NCBI GenBank assembly: GCA_025041175.1
Contig: JAKCFJ010000001.1
Coordinates: 1,240,001 to 1,304,000, forward strand
Reading direction: 5' to 3'
Length of the DNA: 64,000 bases
DNA from: Halobacteriales archaeon YIM A00010
GTDB taxonomy: Archaea > Halobacteriota > Halobacteria > Halobacteriales > Haloarculaceae
The translations under genes were made by a program, and so were the position numbers. Every line of letters begins with the position of its first letter. The stretch's first letter is position 1. The notes beneath the pieces were generated by a model that did no database searches, was not told the DNA's origin, and was given only the letters and a program-made list of their open reading frames with translations. This document shows, one piece after another, positions 8,004-16,075 of this stretch.

Positions 8004-8963
8004 ATGAGTATGCCACGGCCAATCACGCGGCGAGAGTTCCTCGAGACAGGAGGTGGTCTCGCTGGCGTTGCCGGTGTCGGAGGACTTTCGGGGTGTGTTA
8101 CTATGGCGACACAGCTCAGCGGCGACTCGATATCAATCAGTTCCAAACGGTTCACCGAACAGGAGGTGCTTGGCTACATCGCATACGAAGCACTGTCGAC
8201 GAACACCACCCTGAACGTCACCGATCAGATCGGCCTCGGCGGGACGACGACCAACTTTCGCGCACTCGACACCGGCGAAGTACAGTTGTACTGGGAGTAC
8301 ACAGGGACGGCGTGGCAGACGCTACCGCCACAGCACGATACAGTCATCTCCGATCCGAAGAAGCTCTACCGGGACGTGAAAGCTGAGTTCGAGCGGAAAC
8401 ACGGGCTGACGTTTCTCCAACGGGCACAACTCAACAACACGTACGTCATCCTTGCCAACCCCGACTGGGCGAAAAAGACCAGCATCAAGACGCTATCCGA
8501 TTTTACCACGTTCCTGAAAAACAACGGATCGAACCTGACGGTCGCGTTGAACGCGGAGTTCCAGAGCCGTGACGACGGCTGGCCGGGACTGAGCACGCAT
8601 TACGGGTTCGCGGACGACCTCGGAAACGTCACCGTGAACAACATCGGCTCGGGGCTTCTGTATCAAGTCATCGGCAAGGGATCTGCCGACGTGGGGGTCG
8701 GTTTCAACACCGACCCCCGAATTCTCCAGTTCGGCCTGCGAGTGCTCGAAGACGACAAGGGCTATTTCCCGGTGTACAACGCAGCACCGCTCGTTGACAG
8801 TGCAACGCTGGACGCCAACCAGTCGATTCGAGCACCGCTGAACGACGCCAGCGAGGGGTTGACGACCGACGTGATGCGACGCCTCAACAAGCAGGTGGCA
8901 CTGGAAAAAAAGAATCCACAGACGGTCGCACGGGAGTACTTGCAACGAAAGAAGATCATCTGA
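8004..8963 (+). CDS. glycine betaine-type ABC transporter substrate-binding lipoprotein
   Basis: The 319-residue product begins MSMPRPITRREFLETGG, a twin-arginine signal, followed by the lipobox LSGC, so it is a Tat-exported lipoprotein on the outer face. The mature part matches the OpuAC/ProX-like family: SKRFTEQEVLGYIAYEAL, then TGEVQLYWEYTGTAW, where family members read YxEYTGT. Aromatic residues in these proteins often form a cage for a quaternary ammonium group. It is followed by a permease, an ATPase and a second permease. The ligand may be an osmolyte or, given the catabolic neighbours, a carbon or nitrogen source; sequence cannot decide. Confidence 0.92.
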   Translation: MSMPRPITRREFLETGGGLAGVAGVGGLSGCVTMATQLSGDSISISSKRFTEQEVLGYIAYEALSTNTTLNVTDQIGLGGTTTNFRALDTGEVQLYWEYTGTAWQTLPPQHDTVISDPKKLYRDVKAEFERKHGLTFLQRAQLNNTYVILANPDWAKKTSIKTLSDFTTFLKNNGSNLTVALNAEFQSRDDGWPGLSTHYGFADDLGNVTVNNIGSGLLYQVIGKGSADVGVGFNTDPRILQFGLRVLEDDKGYFPVYNAAPLVDSATLDANQSIRAPLNDASEGLTTDVMRRLNKQVALEKKNPQTVAREYLQRKKII

Positions 8964-8965
8964 CA

Positions 8966-9697
8966 ATGTTCGGAGCACACCTCACGGTCTCTCAATCGGT
9001 GGCACCGCTTCTACTCGAAAGCTACGTCGAGTACGCATCGAAAAACCAGGCGCTCCTGTGGGACCTCCTCGTCAATCACATCATTGTCGTTGTGGACTCG
9101 GTGTGGCTCGCGTTGCTCATCGGAATCCCACTCGGTGTGGTCGCCACACTCGACGACCGTCTCGGGAACGGCATTCTCTGGACGACGGGGATACTGATGA
9201 CGGTGCCGAGTATCGCACTGTTCGGTCTTCTCATCCCGTTTGTCGGCATCGGCGAGATTCCAGTTGTCATTGCACTCGTCCTCTACGCACAACTCCCCAT
9301 CGTCCGGAACACCTACGTCGGCCTGACGCAAGTCGATTCGGCAACAATCAAAGCCGGGCGCGGGATGGGAATGACACGACGACAGCGCCTCTGGCGTATC
9401 CAACTCCCGCAAGCGGTTCCCGTCATCATGGCCGGGGTTCGGAACGCCGTTGTCATTCTCGTCGGTATCGCCGCCATCGGCGCGTTCATCGGCGCGAACA
9501 ACCTCGGTGACCCCATCTTCACTGGTATCAGCGAGGCGTACCCGGCGGCAATCGTCGTTTCGACTGTTCTCGTCTCACTGCTCGCGCTCGCGTTCGACTA
9601 CGGCCTCGGCGTGGTAGAACAGCTGTTCCAACTGCGAAACGGCGAATCCGTCGATCCAGCACTCCTCACGCGCGTCATTAGGCGGTCGATAGCATGA
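8966..9697 (+). CDS. betaine-type ABC transporter permease
   Basis: The 243-residue membrane protein belongs to the OpuB/OpuC-type permeases (MetI-like fold). Five or six hydrophobic segments are visible. The coupling loop for the ATPase is AGRGMGMTRRQRLWRIQLPQ, corresponding to the EAA motif. The gene starts two bases after the binding-protein stop and its TGA overlaps the ATPase ATG, so translation is coupled. It is one of two different permeases flanking the ATPase gene, as in OpuC- and Yeh-type systems, where the two subunits form a heterodimeric channel. Confidence 0.93.
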   Translation: MFGAHLTVSQSVAPLLLESYVEYASKNQALLWDLLVNHIIVVVDSVWLALLIGIPLGVVATLDDRLGNGILWTTGILMTVPSIALFGLLIPFVGIGEIPVVIALVLYAQLPIVRNTYVGLTQVDSATIKAGRGMGMTRRQRLWRIQLPQAVPVIMAGVRNAVVILVGIAAIGAFIGANNLGDPIFTGISEAYPAAIVVSTVLVSLLALAFDYGLGVVEQLFQLRNGESVDPALLTRVIRRSIA

Positions 9698-10743
9698 ACG
9701 ACACGACAGACTCACCAACGCAGGAGCGATCCAACATGATAACATTCGATAACGTTACGAAAGTGTATCCAGACGATACGGTCGCAATCGAGAACATCAG
9801 CTTCGAAGTCGAGCGCGGAACCACGACGGTGTTCGTCGGCCCATCCGGTTGTGGCAAGACCACAACGATGACGCTGGTCAACCGACTCGAAGAGCCGACC
9901 GAAGGTGCAGTGTACTACGATGGAACCGACATCCAGGAGTTGAACACGGTCGAACTCCGCCGGGACATCGGCTACGTCATCCAGGAAATCGGGCTGTTTG
10001 ACCACATGACCGTCGGCGAAAACATCGCGACGGTGCCCGAACTCAGGGGTTGGGAACAAGACCGTATCGACGACCGGGTTGACGAACTCCTCTCCCTGAT
10101 GGATCTGCCCTCCGAAACGTACCGCGATCAGTATCCGACAGCACTCTCCGGCGGGCAACAGCAACGTGTCGGCGTCGCGCGCGCCCTCGCCGCGGATCCC
10201 GACGTGATACTGATGGACGAACCGTTCGGCGCGCTCGACCCGATCACGCGTACGGAACTGCAAGACGAATTCCTCGAAATTCAAGCGCGAATCGACACGA
10301 CGATTCTCTTCGTCACGCACGATATCAACGAAGCGTTGAAGATGGGCGACAAAATCGCCATCTTCGACGTTGGCGAGCTCGTCCAGTACGGGACCCCGCA
10401 GGAGATCCTTGCGAACCCCGCGAACGACTTCGTGAAGCAGTTCATCGGTGCCGACCGGACGCTCAAAGAACTCCAAATCACTCGCATCGAAGATGTCATG
10501 CGTTCGGACGAGGCCGGCCGTGAAACCCCCGCTACCGCGGTCGATGGCGGAGCAGGAGTATCGGAGATCTCGACCGGATCCAGCGTTCACGTCTCGCCGG
10601 ACGACACCGCGGATATCGCCTTGTCACGAATGATCGAAACTGACACCGAGGCGCTCCAGGTTGTCGATGACGATGACGTTGTGGGCGTGGTCACGGAACA
10701 GGACATCCGCGACTATCGAACCGCAACCGAGGTGGGTGCGTAG
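9694..10743 (+). CDS. betaine-type ABC transporter ATPase with CBS region
   Basis: The 349-residue product contains Walker A GPSGCGKTT (about residues 49-57), signature LSGGQQQR, Walker B VILMDEP and the switch His in LFVTHDINEALKMGD. After the ATPase domain is a CBS-type region (LQITRIEDVMRS, later LQVVDDDDVVGVVTEQDIRDYR). In OpuA-type importers CBS domains sense ionic strength or cyclic di-AMP. The ATG overlaps the stop of the preceding permease by four bases. The first CBS repeat looks short, so the module may be partial. Confidence 0.94.
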   Translation: MNDTTDSPTQERSNMITFDNVTKVYPDDTVAIENISFEVERGTTTVFVGPSGCGKTTTMTLVNRLEEPTEGAVYYDGTDIQELNTVELRRDIGYVIQEIGLFDHMTVGENIATVPELRGWEQDRIDDRVDELLSLMDLPSETYRDQYPTALSGGQQQRVGVARALAADPDVILMDEPFGALDPITRTELQDEFLEIQARIDTTILFVTHDINEALKMGDKIAIFDVGELVQYGTPQEILANPANDFVKQFIGADRTLKELQITRIEDVMRSDEAGRETPATAVDGGAGVSEISTGSSVHVSPDDTADIALSRMIETDTEALQVVDDDDVVGVVTEQDIRDYRTATEVGA

Positions 10744-10744
10744 T

Positions 10745-11419
10745 ATGGGCGTCATCGCGACGCTCAGTGCGACACTCTCGTACCTCCTCTCGCACTTCGA
10801 CACCTTCCTCACGTTGTTACGAGAACATCTAACGCTCGTCCTCGTGTCGGTGGTCCTTGCGATCGTCGTGGCCGTGCCGCTCGGTATCGTGGCGACGCGG
10901 AACGACCACGCGAAACGGGTGGTGTTGGGCATCGGGAACATCGCACAGACGGTGCCGACGCTCGCGATTATCGCCCTCGTCTTCCCGCTTCTCGGCCTCG
11001 GGTTCCTGCCGTCACTGGTCGGCCTGTTCACCTACGCGCTGTTGCCGATCCTCACGAACACGGTCACCGGCCTCGAAAACGTCGATGAGAACACGGTTGC
11101 CGCGGCACGCGGCATGGGAATGACCGAAAACCAAATTTTGCGGAAAATCAAGCTTCCCCTCGCGCTGCCCGTTATCTTCGCCGGAATCAGAACGAGCGCC
11201 GTTCTCAACGTCGGTACTGCCTACCTCGCCTTTTTCATCGGCGGCGGCGGACTCGGCGTCTGGGTGATAACGGGAATCTCCTTGTTCGACACCCCGCAAC
11301 TGCTTGCAGGCGCGATTCCTGGCGCACTGTTGGCTATCGGCCTGGATTCGCTGTTCGCGCTCATTGAACGATATCTCGGTAACGATTCACTACAAGACCA
11401 AACAGTGGTAACTGGATGA
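10745..11419 (+). CDS. second betaine-type ABC transporter permease
   Basis: This 224-residue integral membrane protein is homologous to the permease at 8966-9697. It has the coupling segment AARGMGMTENQILRKIKLPLALP, and the last residues lie in the cytoplasm. The ATG at 10745 lies one base after the ATPase stop; a longer in-frame extension upstream overlaps the ATPase gene and lacks membrane character. It completes the four-gene importer. About 60 bases downstream is a strong hairpin (11480-11499) that could end the transcript. Confidence 0.93.
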   Translation: MGVIATLSATLSYLLSHFDTFLTLLREHLTLVLVSVVLAIVVAVPLGIVATRNDHAKRVVLGIGNIAQTVPTLAIIALVFPLLGLGFLPSLVGLFTYALLPILTNTVTGLENVDENTVAAARGMGMTENQILRKIKLPLALPVIFAGIRTSAVLNVGTAYLAFFIGGGGLGVWVITGISLFDTPQLLAGAIPGALLAIGLDSLFALIERYLGNDSLQDQTVVTG

Positions 11420-11479
11420 TCGTGCGTAATTTTTGGACCCACCGTAGCCGGGGATTGTGACACTGATTCGTGGAGAAAG

Positions 11480-11499
11480 CCCACGACTGAAGTCGTGGG
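11480..11499. repeat. hairpin resembling an IS200/IS605-type end; possible terminator
   Basis: CCCACGAC and GTCGTGGG pair around a TGAA loop. I know this hairpin type from the right ends of IS1341/IS605 (TnpB-encoding) elements in archaea, but no tnpA or tnpB is present here. It lies 60 bases after the ABC operon. It could be a solo element end or simply a terminator. Confidence 0.5.
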
Positions 11500-11585
11500 A
11501 GTAGTCACGCAGCAAATTACCAATTCTCAGTGACATCTCTTCGTCCGTTCGAACAGGGGGGAGGTTCACAGTACCGGTCCGGCGG

Positions 11586-11999
11586 TCACGGCCAGTCGTC
11601 GCGTTCGGGTTCGTTCCGTGTGGATTGAGTGTCCGACGATCCGAGCGTCCAGTCGGCGGCGCTGGCGGCGTCCTCGATGTCGAGAAACTCCCACTCAGTC
11701 TCCTCGGCCAGCGCCCGGTCGTCGTCGCCCGCTCCGATGAACACGTGCCGGTCGGTGTCGAACTGCTCTTTCACGTTCTCTAGGCTCTCCTTTTTCCCCC
11801 GTGGGCCGGAAAAGAAATCCTGTCGAATACGGTTTTTTCGCGTGAAGTTCGTCACCACGTACGTCGGTTTCTCCGAGACGACACCGATGTACGATGTCCA
11901 CTGACGGGCGTCCGTGAACACCACGTCGGGTTCGGACAGTCGTTTCAGCGCCTCAAGTTCGAACGCCAGCGTCATGTCGTTGCTCCCACCGCTTTGCAT
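11586..11999 (-). CDS. conserved haloarchaeal protein, 137 aa (DUF7124-like)
   Basis: The product starts MQSGGSNDMTLAFELEALKRL and continues with VVFTDARQWTSYIGVVSEKPTYVVTNFTRKNRIRQDFFSGP, a strongly conserved-looking core, then VKEQFDTDRHVFIGAGDDD. The C-terminus is acidic and probably disordered. I associate it with a haloarchaea-only family that I recall as DUF7124, with modest certainty. No catalytic motif or membrane segment is visible and no function is known to me. It stands alone, converging with the ABC operon. Confidence 0.85.
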   Translation of the reverse strand: MQSGGSNDMTLAFELEALKRLSEPDVVFTDARQWTSYIGVVSEKPTYVVTNFTRKNRIRQDFFSGPRGKKESLENVKEQFDTDRHVFIGAGDDDRALAEETEWEFLDIEDAASAADWTLGSSDTQSTRNEPERDDWP

Positions 12000-12064
12000 A
12001 CCGCGGAGTAAGCAGTCCGGGCCAAAACCCCTTCGGACTTGTGCTACGATCGAACGATGTCGGG

Positions 12065-13327
12065 CTACTGCTCGGCTTCGGGCGGATTGAATCGCTCGGG
12101 ATCGATCGTTTCATCGAGAAGGCGCTCTTTTCTGTCGCTCACGTCGGTCCCCTGGCGGGCGAGGCGTTTGAGAGCGGTTTGTGGCGCGAGATCGCCGATG
12201 AGTACGCCGCCGATCACCCTTCCGTTCTTGAGCACGACGCGCCGCCACTCGGTGTCCGAATACTTGCGTTCGACGTAGTCGTCCCCGATCGTCGGATGGC
12301 CAAAGGAGAGAAACGGGAAGTCGAAATGAGTGATCGAGTACGAGGAGACCCAGTGGAACGTGGCCTCCTCGGCGTCTCCGCCGGTGTCACGCACCATGTT
12401 CGTGGCGGCGATCGCCCCTTGTTCCTTCGCGCTGCCCCACGCGCCGTTTTGGGCTTGTTCGCCGAGGATGGTGTCGTAAAAGTACGTCACGTCGCCCGCT
12501 GCGTACACGTTCTCGGCGTTCGTCTGCATCTGCTCATCGGTCACGATCGCTCCGTTGTCGGTGAGTTCGATCCCGCTCCCCCGGAGGAACTCCGTGTTGA
12601 AATCGAGTCCGATCGCAACACCGACGAAATCAGCGTCGTAGCGCTCGCCGTTCGGATCGACGACCGCTCTCACGTGGCCGTCGTCGTCGACCTCGAAGCG
12701 ATCGACACCGCTGTCGAACACCGGCGTAACGTCCCGCTCGCGCATCGCCTCGTGCATGATTTCGGCACCCTCCTCGTTCAACGCGTAGCGCCACCACGTG
12801 TTGCCCCGCATCAGGTACTGGGCAGAAACGGCCTGTGCCCCACAGATGGCGGCGAGGTCGATACCGAGCAGCCCCGCACCCACGATCACGCCCGTCTCGG
12901 CGGCGTCAGCGTGTTCTTCGATCGCCCGCGCGTCCTCGAACGTCCAGAAGTGGTGAACGCCGTCGGCGTCGCTGTTTTCGACGGGGAGCTGTGCGGGCGT
13001 CCCGCCCGTCGCAATCAACAGCGCGTCGTACTCGATCGCGTCGCCCTCGTGGGTGTGGATCGCCTGCTCGTCGGTGTCGATCCAAGTCACCATCGTGTTC
13101 AACCGGAGTTCGATGTCCCGCTCGTCGTACCAATCGGGCTGGTGGATCGAGATCGGTCCCTCGGGCATCTTTCCCTTTGCGAATTCTTTGATGAGAATCC
13201 TGTTGTAAAGCGCCTCACCCTCGTCGGTGAGTACGGTGATGTCGGCAGCGGGATCGGCCTCTCGGATCGTTTCCGCGGCTGAGCTTCCCGCAATGCCGTC
13301 GCCAATAATTACGTGCGACGTGCCCAT
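12065..13327 (-). CDS. NAD(P)/FAD-dependent oxidoreductase (pyridine nucleotide-disulfide reductase fold)
   Basis: The 420-residue product starts MGTSHVIIGDGIAGSSAAETI, a GxGxxG FAD-binding site (here IGDGIAG). A second dinucleotide fold is at GVIVGAGLLGIDLA, and the second FAD motif at VYAAGDVTYFYD. There is no CxxxxC redox pair, so it is nearest to rubredoxin/ferredoxin reductase or NirB-type FAD subunits rather than a disulfide reductase. The electron acceptor is not evident from neighbours, which are single genes. The ATG at 13327 gives the full FAD-binding strand. Confidence 0.92.
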   Translation of the reverse strand: MGTSHVIIGDGIAGSSAAETIREADPAADITVLTDEGEALYNRILIKEFAKGKMPEGPISIHQPDWYDERDIELRLNTMVTWIDTDEQAIHTHEGDAIEYDALLIATGGTPAQLPVENSDADGVHHFWTFEDARAIEEHADAAETGVIVGAGLLGIDLAAICGAQAVSAQYLMRGNTWWRYALNEEGAEIMHEAMRERDVTPVFDSGVDRFEVDDDGHVRAVVDPNGERYDADFVGVAIGLDFNTEFLRGSGIELTDNGAIVTDEQMQTNAENVYAAGDVTYFYDTILGEQAQNGAWGSAKEQGAIAATNMVRDTGGDAEEATFHWVSSYSITHFDFPFLSFGHPTIGDDYVERKYSDTEWRRVVLKNGRVIGGVLIGDLAPQTALKRLARQGTDVSDRKERLLDETIDPERFNPPEAEQ

Positions 13328-13549
13328 GAGCAGCCGATACGGAGCCGCGCCTAATGTGGATTGCTATCTCGCGCATCCACCATATACTATCATCCCGATC
13401 CGTCAATCACGAAGTATACGGTCCGATCCGGCTCTTCGTCGGGGATGAACCCATATTCCGTATGAATACGTTTATTTTTATTTCCCGTACAGAATCAGTG
13501 AGAACAGTCTCGATCAACATTGATGTGTGCGCGTCCCTTACAGCAGACG

Positions 13550-14155
13550 ATGAAGATCAGGCAGAACGCCCGTCACTGGGCCACGAAGCAGGCGCTGACG
13601 CTCCCGGGGCTTCGTACGCTCGTCCACGCCGGGTTGGTTCGCCTTCACACCAACATTTTCCTCGGGAAGGCCGACGAGGAGCACCGGACCGAGCGGAAAG
13701 CGCACCTGAACGGACTGTTCGACGGGACGATCGACGCGTACACGGCGGCGCTCAAAGAGGGGTATTCGGAGGCAGAGGCGCGGGAGATCACCCACATCCA
13801 GGCCAACTTCGACTTCTACAACCACGGGTGGGTGGAGATGATGGAGATCCCCGTTTCCGAGATTGACGAGCATTACAGTCGGTACGAGTCGTTTTTCGCG
13901 TCCCACGACGTCACCGTCGAGGAACCGCTGGGGGAGTTCGTGCCCGATGATCTCCCCGACGCGCCCGAGACCCCCGAGCGGCTCGCGGCGCTCGATGGAA
14001 ACATCGACCAGCCAAACGCCGTCGGTGGCTACGCTGACGACGTGTACGTCGAAACCGAGGACGGCGAGGTGACCGCTGGCGGAACCGACGAGCCCGAGGA
14101 CGTGGGGCTCGGCAACGCCGTCGGCGTGTCGGACGACGGATCCGACGAGACCTGA
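13550..14155 (+). CDS. DUF6149 family haloarchaeal protein
   Basis: The 201-residue product starts MKIRQNARHWATKQALTLPG and contains the conserved segment AREITHIQANFDFYNHGWVEMMEIP, which I recognise from the haloarchaeal family DUF6149. It is helical in the first 120 residues and ends in an acidic, glycine-rich, probably disordered tail. An ATG ten codons upstream is possible but adds a cysteine-containing leader absent from relatives as I remember them. It converges with the flavoprotein gene at 14166 and only 10 bases separate the stops. Function is unknown. Confidence 0.87.
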   Translation: MKIRQNARHWATKQALTLPGLRTLVHAGLVRLHTNIFLGKADEEHRTERKAHLNGLFDGTIDAYTAALKEGYSEAEAREITHIQANFDFYNHGWVEMMEIPVSEIDEHYSRYESFFASHDVTVEEPLGEFVPDDLPDAPETPERLAALDGNIDQPNAVGGYADDVYVETEDGEVTAGGTDEPEDVGLGNAVGVSDDGSDET

Positions 14156-14165
14156 CGGTCGCCGG

Positions 14166-15608
14166 TCACGCCTGTGGTGGATCGGCAGGAGACCGTTCGC
14201 CCTCGGTTTCCGCGGTCTCGATGATGCGGTCGGCGCACGCATACCCCGCCACGACGCCGCCGTTCAGGCTGCGTTCGGGGTACTGCGCCCGGCTCGCCAT
14301 CCCCGCGTAATAGATCCCCTCGCCCACTGCCTCGCCGAGATCGTAGGGCACGACCATATCCAGGTAGCCGCGCTCGTAGATCGGTGCCGTTCTGGGGTTG
14401 CGCGCGATCCGAACGCTGTTGACCACATCCCGATCGAACCGGGGAAACAGCTCCTCGATCCCCGAGAGCCAGTGATCTGTGACTTGTTTGTCGCTCATTT
14501 GCCAGAGGTCCTCGTTTCGATCCTGCACGTAGCTGGCGACGTACAGCAGGTGTTCGCCGCCGTACCGATCTCGCGGAACGAAGTTCGTGTGCTCGATCAA
14601 CGCGCCAAAGGGCGCGTCGTCGGCGATGTTGAGCCAGTAGGTGTCCATCAACGATTCTTCCATCTCGACGACCGCACACACAGACCCCTGGAAATCGATG
14701 GCACACGGATAGCCGGTCAGCGACTCCAACACGTTTGGCATCGCGGCGACGACCACGCTGTCAACCTCATGAACCGTCGTTCCGTCCTCGCTGTCACCGG
14801 ACTGCGTCCGGCTGTCGTCGGGTTGCACCCGACTGCCCGAGACGCTGTGCGTCTCGCTGCTTGAGGAACGTTGTTCCTCGCTTTCCACGGTCATCGACTG
14901 TACCCGATCGTCGACCGCGAGATCGGTCACCCGCGCGTCGGTGGTGATGTTCTCTCTCCCGACCGCCTCGACGAGCGCGTCCAACAACACGCCGAAGCCG
15001 CCCTCGAGGTAGCCGAGCACCTCCCCCCGGAGGAGATCGCGCTCGCCGCGGAACTTGACCCGCCCGAGCAGCCACGCCGCGCTCACATCGTCTTTCCGGC
15101 TGCCGAATTTCGCGTCGAGCAGCGGCTCGAAAAACGTCTCGTACACGTTCTGTGTGGTGTGCTCGATGGCGAACTCTTTGACTGGTGTGTGCTCGAACGC
15201 CTCCAACCGCTCGTAGGTGTCAAACGACGGCACGCCGCCGCGCACGTCGACATCGAGCGTCAACATCCCCAGCCGGAATTTATCATAAATGCTCCAGTGG
15301 GGAAACGCGAGAATCTCCCACGGCGTGTCCATCGGATAGACGCTGCCCTCGACGTAGTACGCGTTTTTGCCGACGTGCCACTCGATGCGGTCCCCGACGC
15401 CCAACTCCTCGGCAAGCTCCACGATCGTCTGCTCGGATTTCGAGAGGTGGTGATAGAACGCCTCGATGCGGTCACCCCCGGTCTCGTACGTCGCTGCCAG
15501 CCCGCCGACGTCGCTGCCCGCCTCGAACACCTGTACGTCGTGGCCCGCGCGCTGCAGCCGGTAGGCCGCCGCCAGCCCCGCAATGCCGCCACCGACGATG
15601 CCAATCAT
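14166..15608 (-). CDS. flavin amine oxidase-type (protoporphyrinogen oxidase-like) FAD oxidoreductase
   Basis: The 480-residue product starts MIGIVGGGIAGLAAAYRLQ with the Rossmann GxGxxG motif, followed by VFEAGSDVGGLAATYE, typical of the NAD(P)/FAD-dependent amine oxidase superfamily (protoporphyrinogen oxidase, phytoene desaturase relatives). The C-terminal FAD contact is GIYYAGMASRAQYPERSLNGGV. The substrate is unknown. At 14797-14879 the gene carries four back-to-back mini-hairpins that translate in frame into a Ser/Arg/Gln/Asp linker (around residues 245-272) that looks inserted. The ATG at 15608 is the natural start of the FAD strand. Confidence 0.92.
   Translation of the reverse strand: MIGIVGGGIAGLAAAYRLQRAGHDVQVFEAGSDVGGLAATYETGGDRIEAFYHHLSKSEQTIVELAEELGVGDRIEWHVGKNAYYVEGSVYPMDTPWEILAFPHWSIYDKFRLGMLTLDVDVRGGVPSFDTYERLEAFEHTPVKEFAIEHTTQNVYETFFEPLLDAKFGSRKDDVSAAWLLGRVKFRGERDLLRGEVLGYLEGGFGVLLDALVEAVGRENITTDARVTDLAVDDRVQSMTVESEEQRSSSSETHSVSGSRVQPDDSRTQSGDSEDGTTVHEVDSVVVAAMPNVLESLTGYPCAIDFQGSVCAVVEMEESLMDTYWLNIADDAPFGALIEHTNFVPRDRYGGEHLLYVASYVQDRNEDLWQMSDKQVTDHWLSGIEELFPRFDRDVVNSVRIARNPRTAPIYERGYLDMVVPYDLGEAVGEGIYYAGMASRAQYPERSLNGGVVAGYACADRIIETAETEGERSPADPPQA
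14797..14879. repeat. tandem mini-hairpin array inside a flavoprotein gene
   Basis: Four palindromes follow one another: CCGGACTGCGTCCGG (14797-14811), GTCGGGTTGCACCCGAC (14817-14833), CGAGACGCTGTGCGTCTCG (14838-14856) and GAGGAACGTTGTTCCTC (14863-14879), separated by short spacers. The array keeps the reading frame of the host gene. Its CGGAC/GTCCGG unit recurs at 40397-40413. Confidence 0.85.
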
Positions 15609-15681
15609 ACGGAATGATCCGAGCCCGCTCCGTAAGTCGGTTCTCATCCGCGACAAACCTGTTCACGACTGGTCGGTATTC

Positions 15682-15778
15682 ATACTGTCGGACGGGAGTG
15701 ATCGCGTATCGGCTGCTGGTGACCCGCCAGACAGCAGACGGATAGTCCGTCTCACTCCATCCGCAGGTCCGACAGTAT
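15682..15778. repeat. palindromic MITE-like element, copy 2
   Basis: It begins ATACTGTCGGAC and ends GTCCGACAGTAT, and folds on itself through GGCTGCTGG and CCAGACAGCAG. It is the same family as 2789-2888, with conserved termini and a conserved centre (CTGGTGACC, CCAGACAGCAG) but more divergent arms. It lies between the start of the flavoprotein gene and the zinc-finger peptide gene. Confidence 0.8.
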
Positions 15779-15797
15779 CACATCGGTGCGCCCTCCA

Positions 15798-15887
15798 TCA
15801 CCTCCCAGTAACGTGCTCCTCGCGCTCGTGGCGCTGGCGTTCGTGGGCCGTCTCGTACACTTCTCCGCACGCGTGACACTCGTACAT
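15798..15887 (-). CDS. 29-residue single C2H2 zinc-finger peptide
   Basis: The ATG at 15885-15887 opens MYECHACGEVYETAHERQRH, continuing EREEHVTGR and a TGA at 15798-15800. The spacing C4-x2-C7-x12-H20-x4-H25 is exactly that of a classical C2H2 zinc finger, and the peptide is little more than that finger. Haloarchaea encode many such zinc-finger microproteins. It stands alone between the palindromic repeat and an AT-rich region that could be its promoter. A nucleic-acid or protein-binding role is inference. Confidence rests on the perfect motif, since the frame is very short. Confidence 0.7.
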   Translation of the reverse strand: MYECHACGEVYETAHERQRHEREEHVTGR

Positions 15888-16046
15888 TCCGGTTAACACG
15901 TATCATCACCATTCACATAGTGATATTACACTCTATTAAAACATATTTCTATATTTATACAATATGGCGTCGATTGTCGTCTTGGTATGTGTGGTATACG
16001 GTCGGAGGCACAACGGAGGTGGGATGGCAGGCGCATTCGGGTACAT

Positions 16047-16052
16047 TTATCC
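16047..16052 (+). promoter_or_regulatory. TATA box of thrB
   Basis: TTTATC within ACATTTATCC lies 25-29 bases before the thrB ATG at 16076, giving a leaderless transcript. Confidence 0.5.
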
Positions 16053-16075
16053 GGGCGCTCGGTTAACGCGGTGAC

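Noticed and set aside
12041-13282. 413-codon frame opposite the FAD oxidoreductase
   Set aside because: No family motifs, Arg/Val-rich composition typical of antisense in GC-rich genes. The minus strand has clear FAD motifs.
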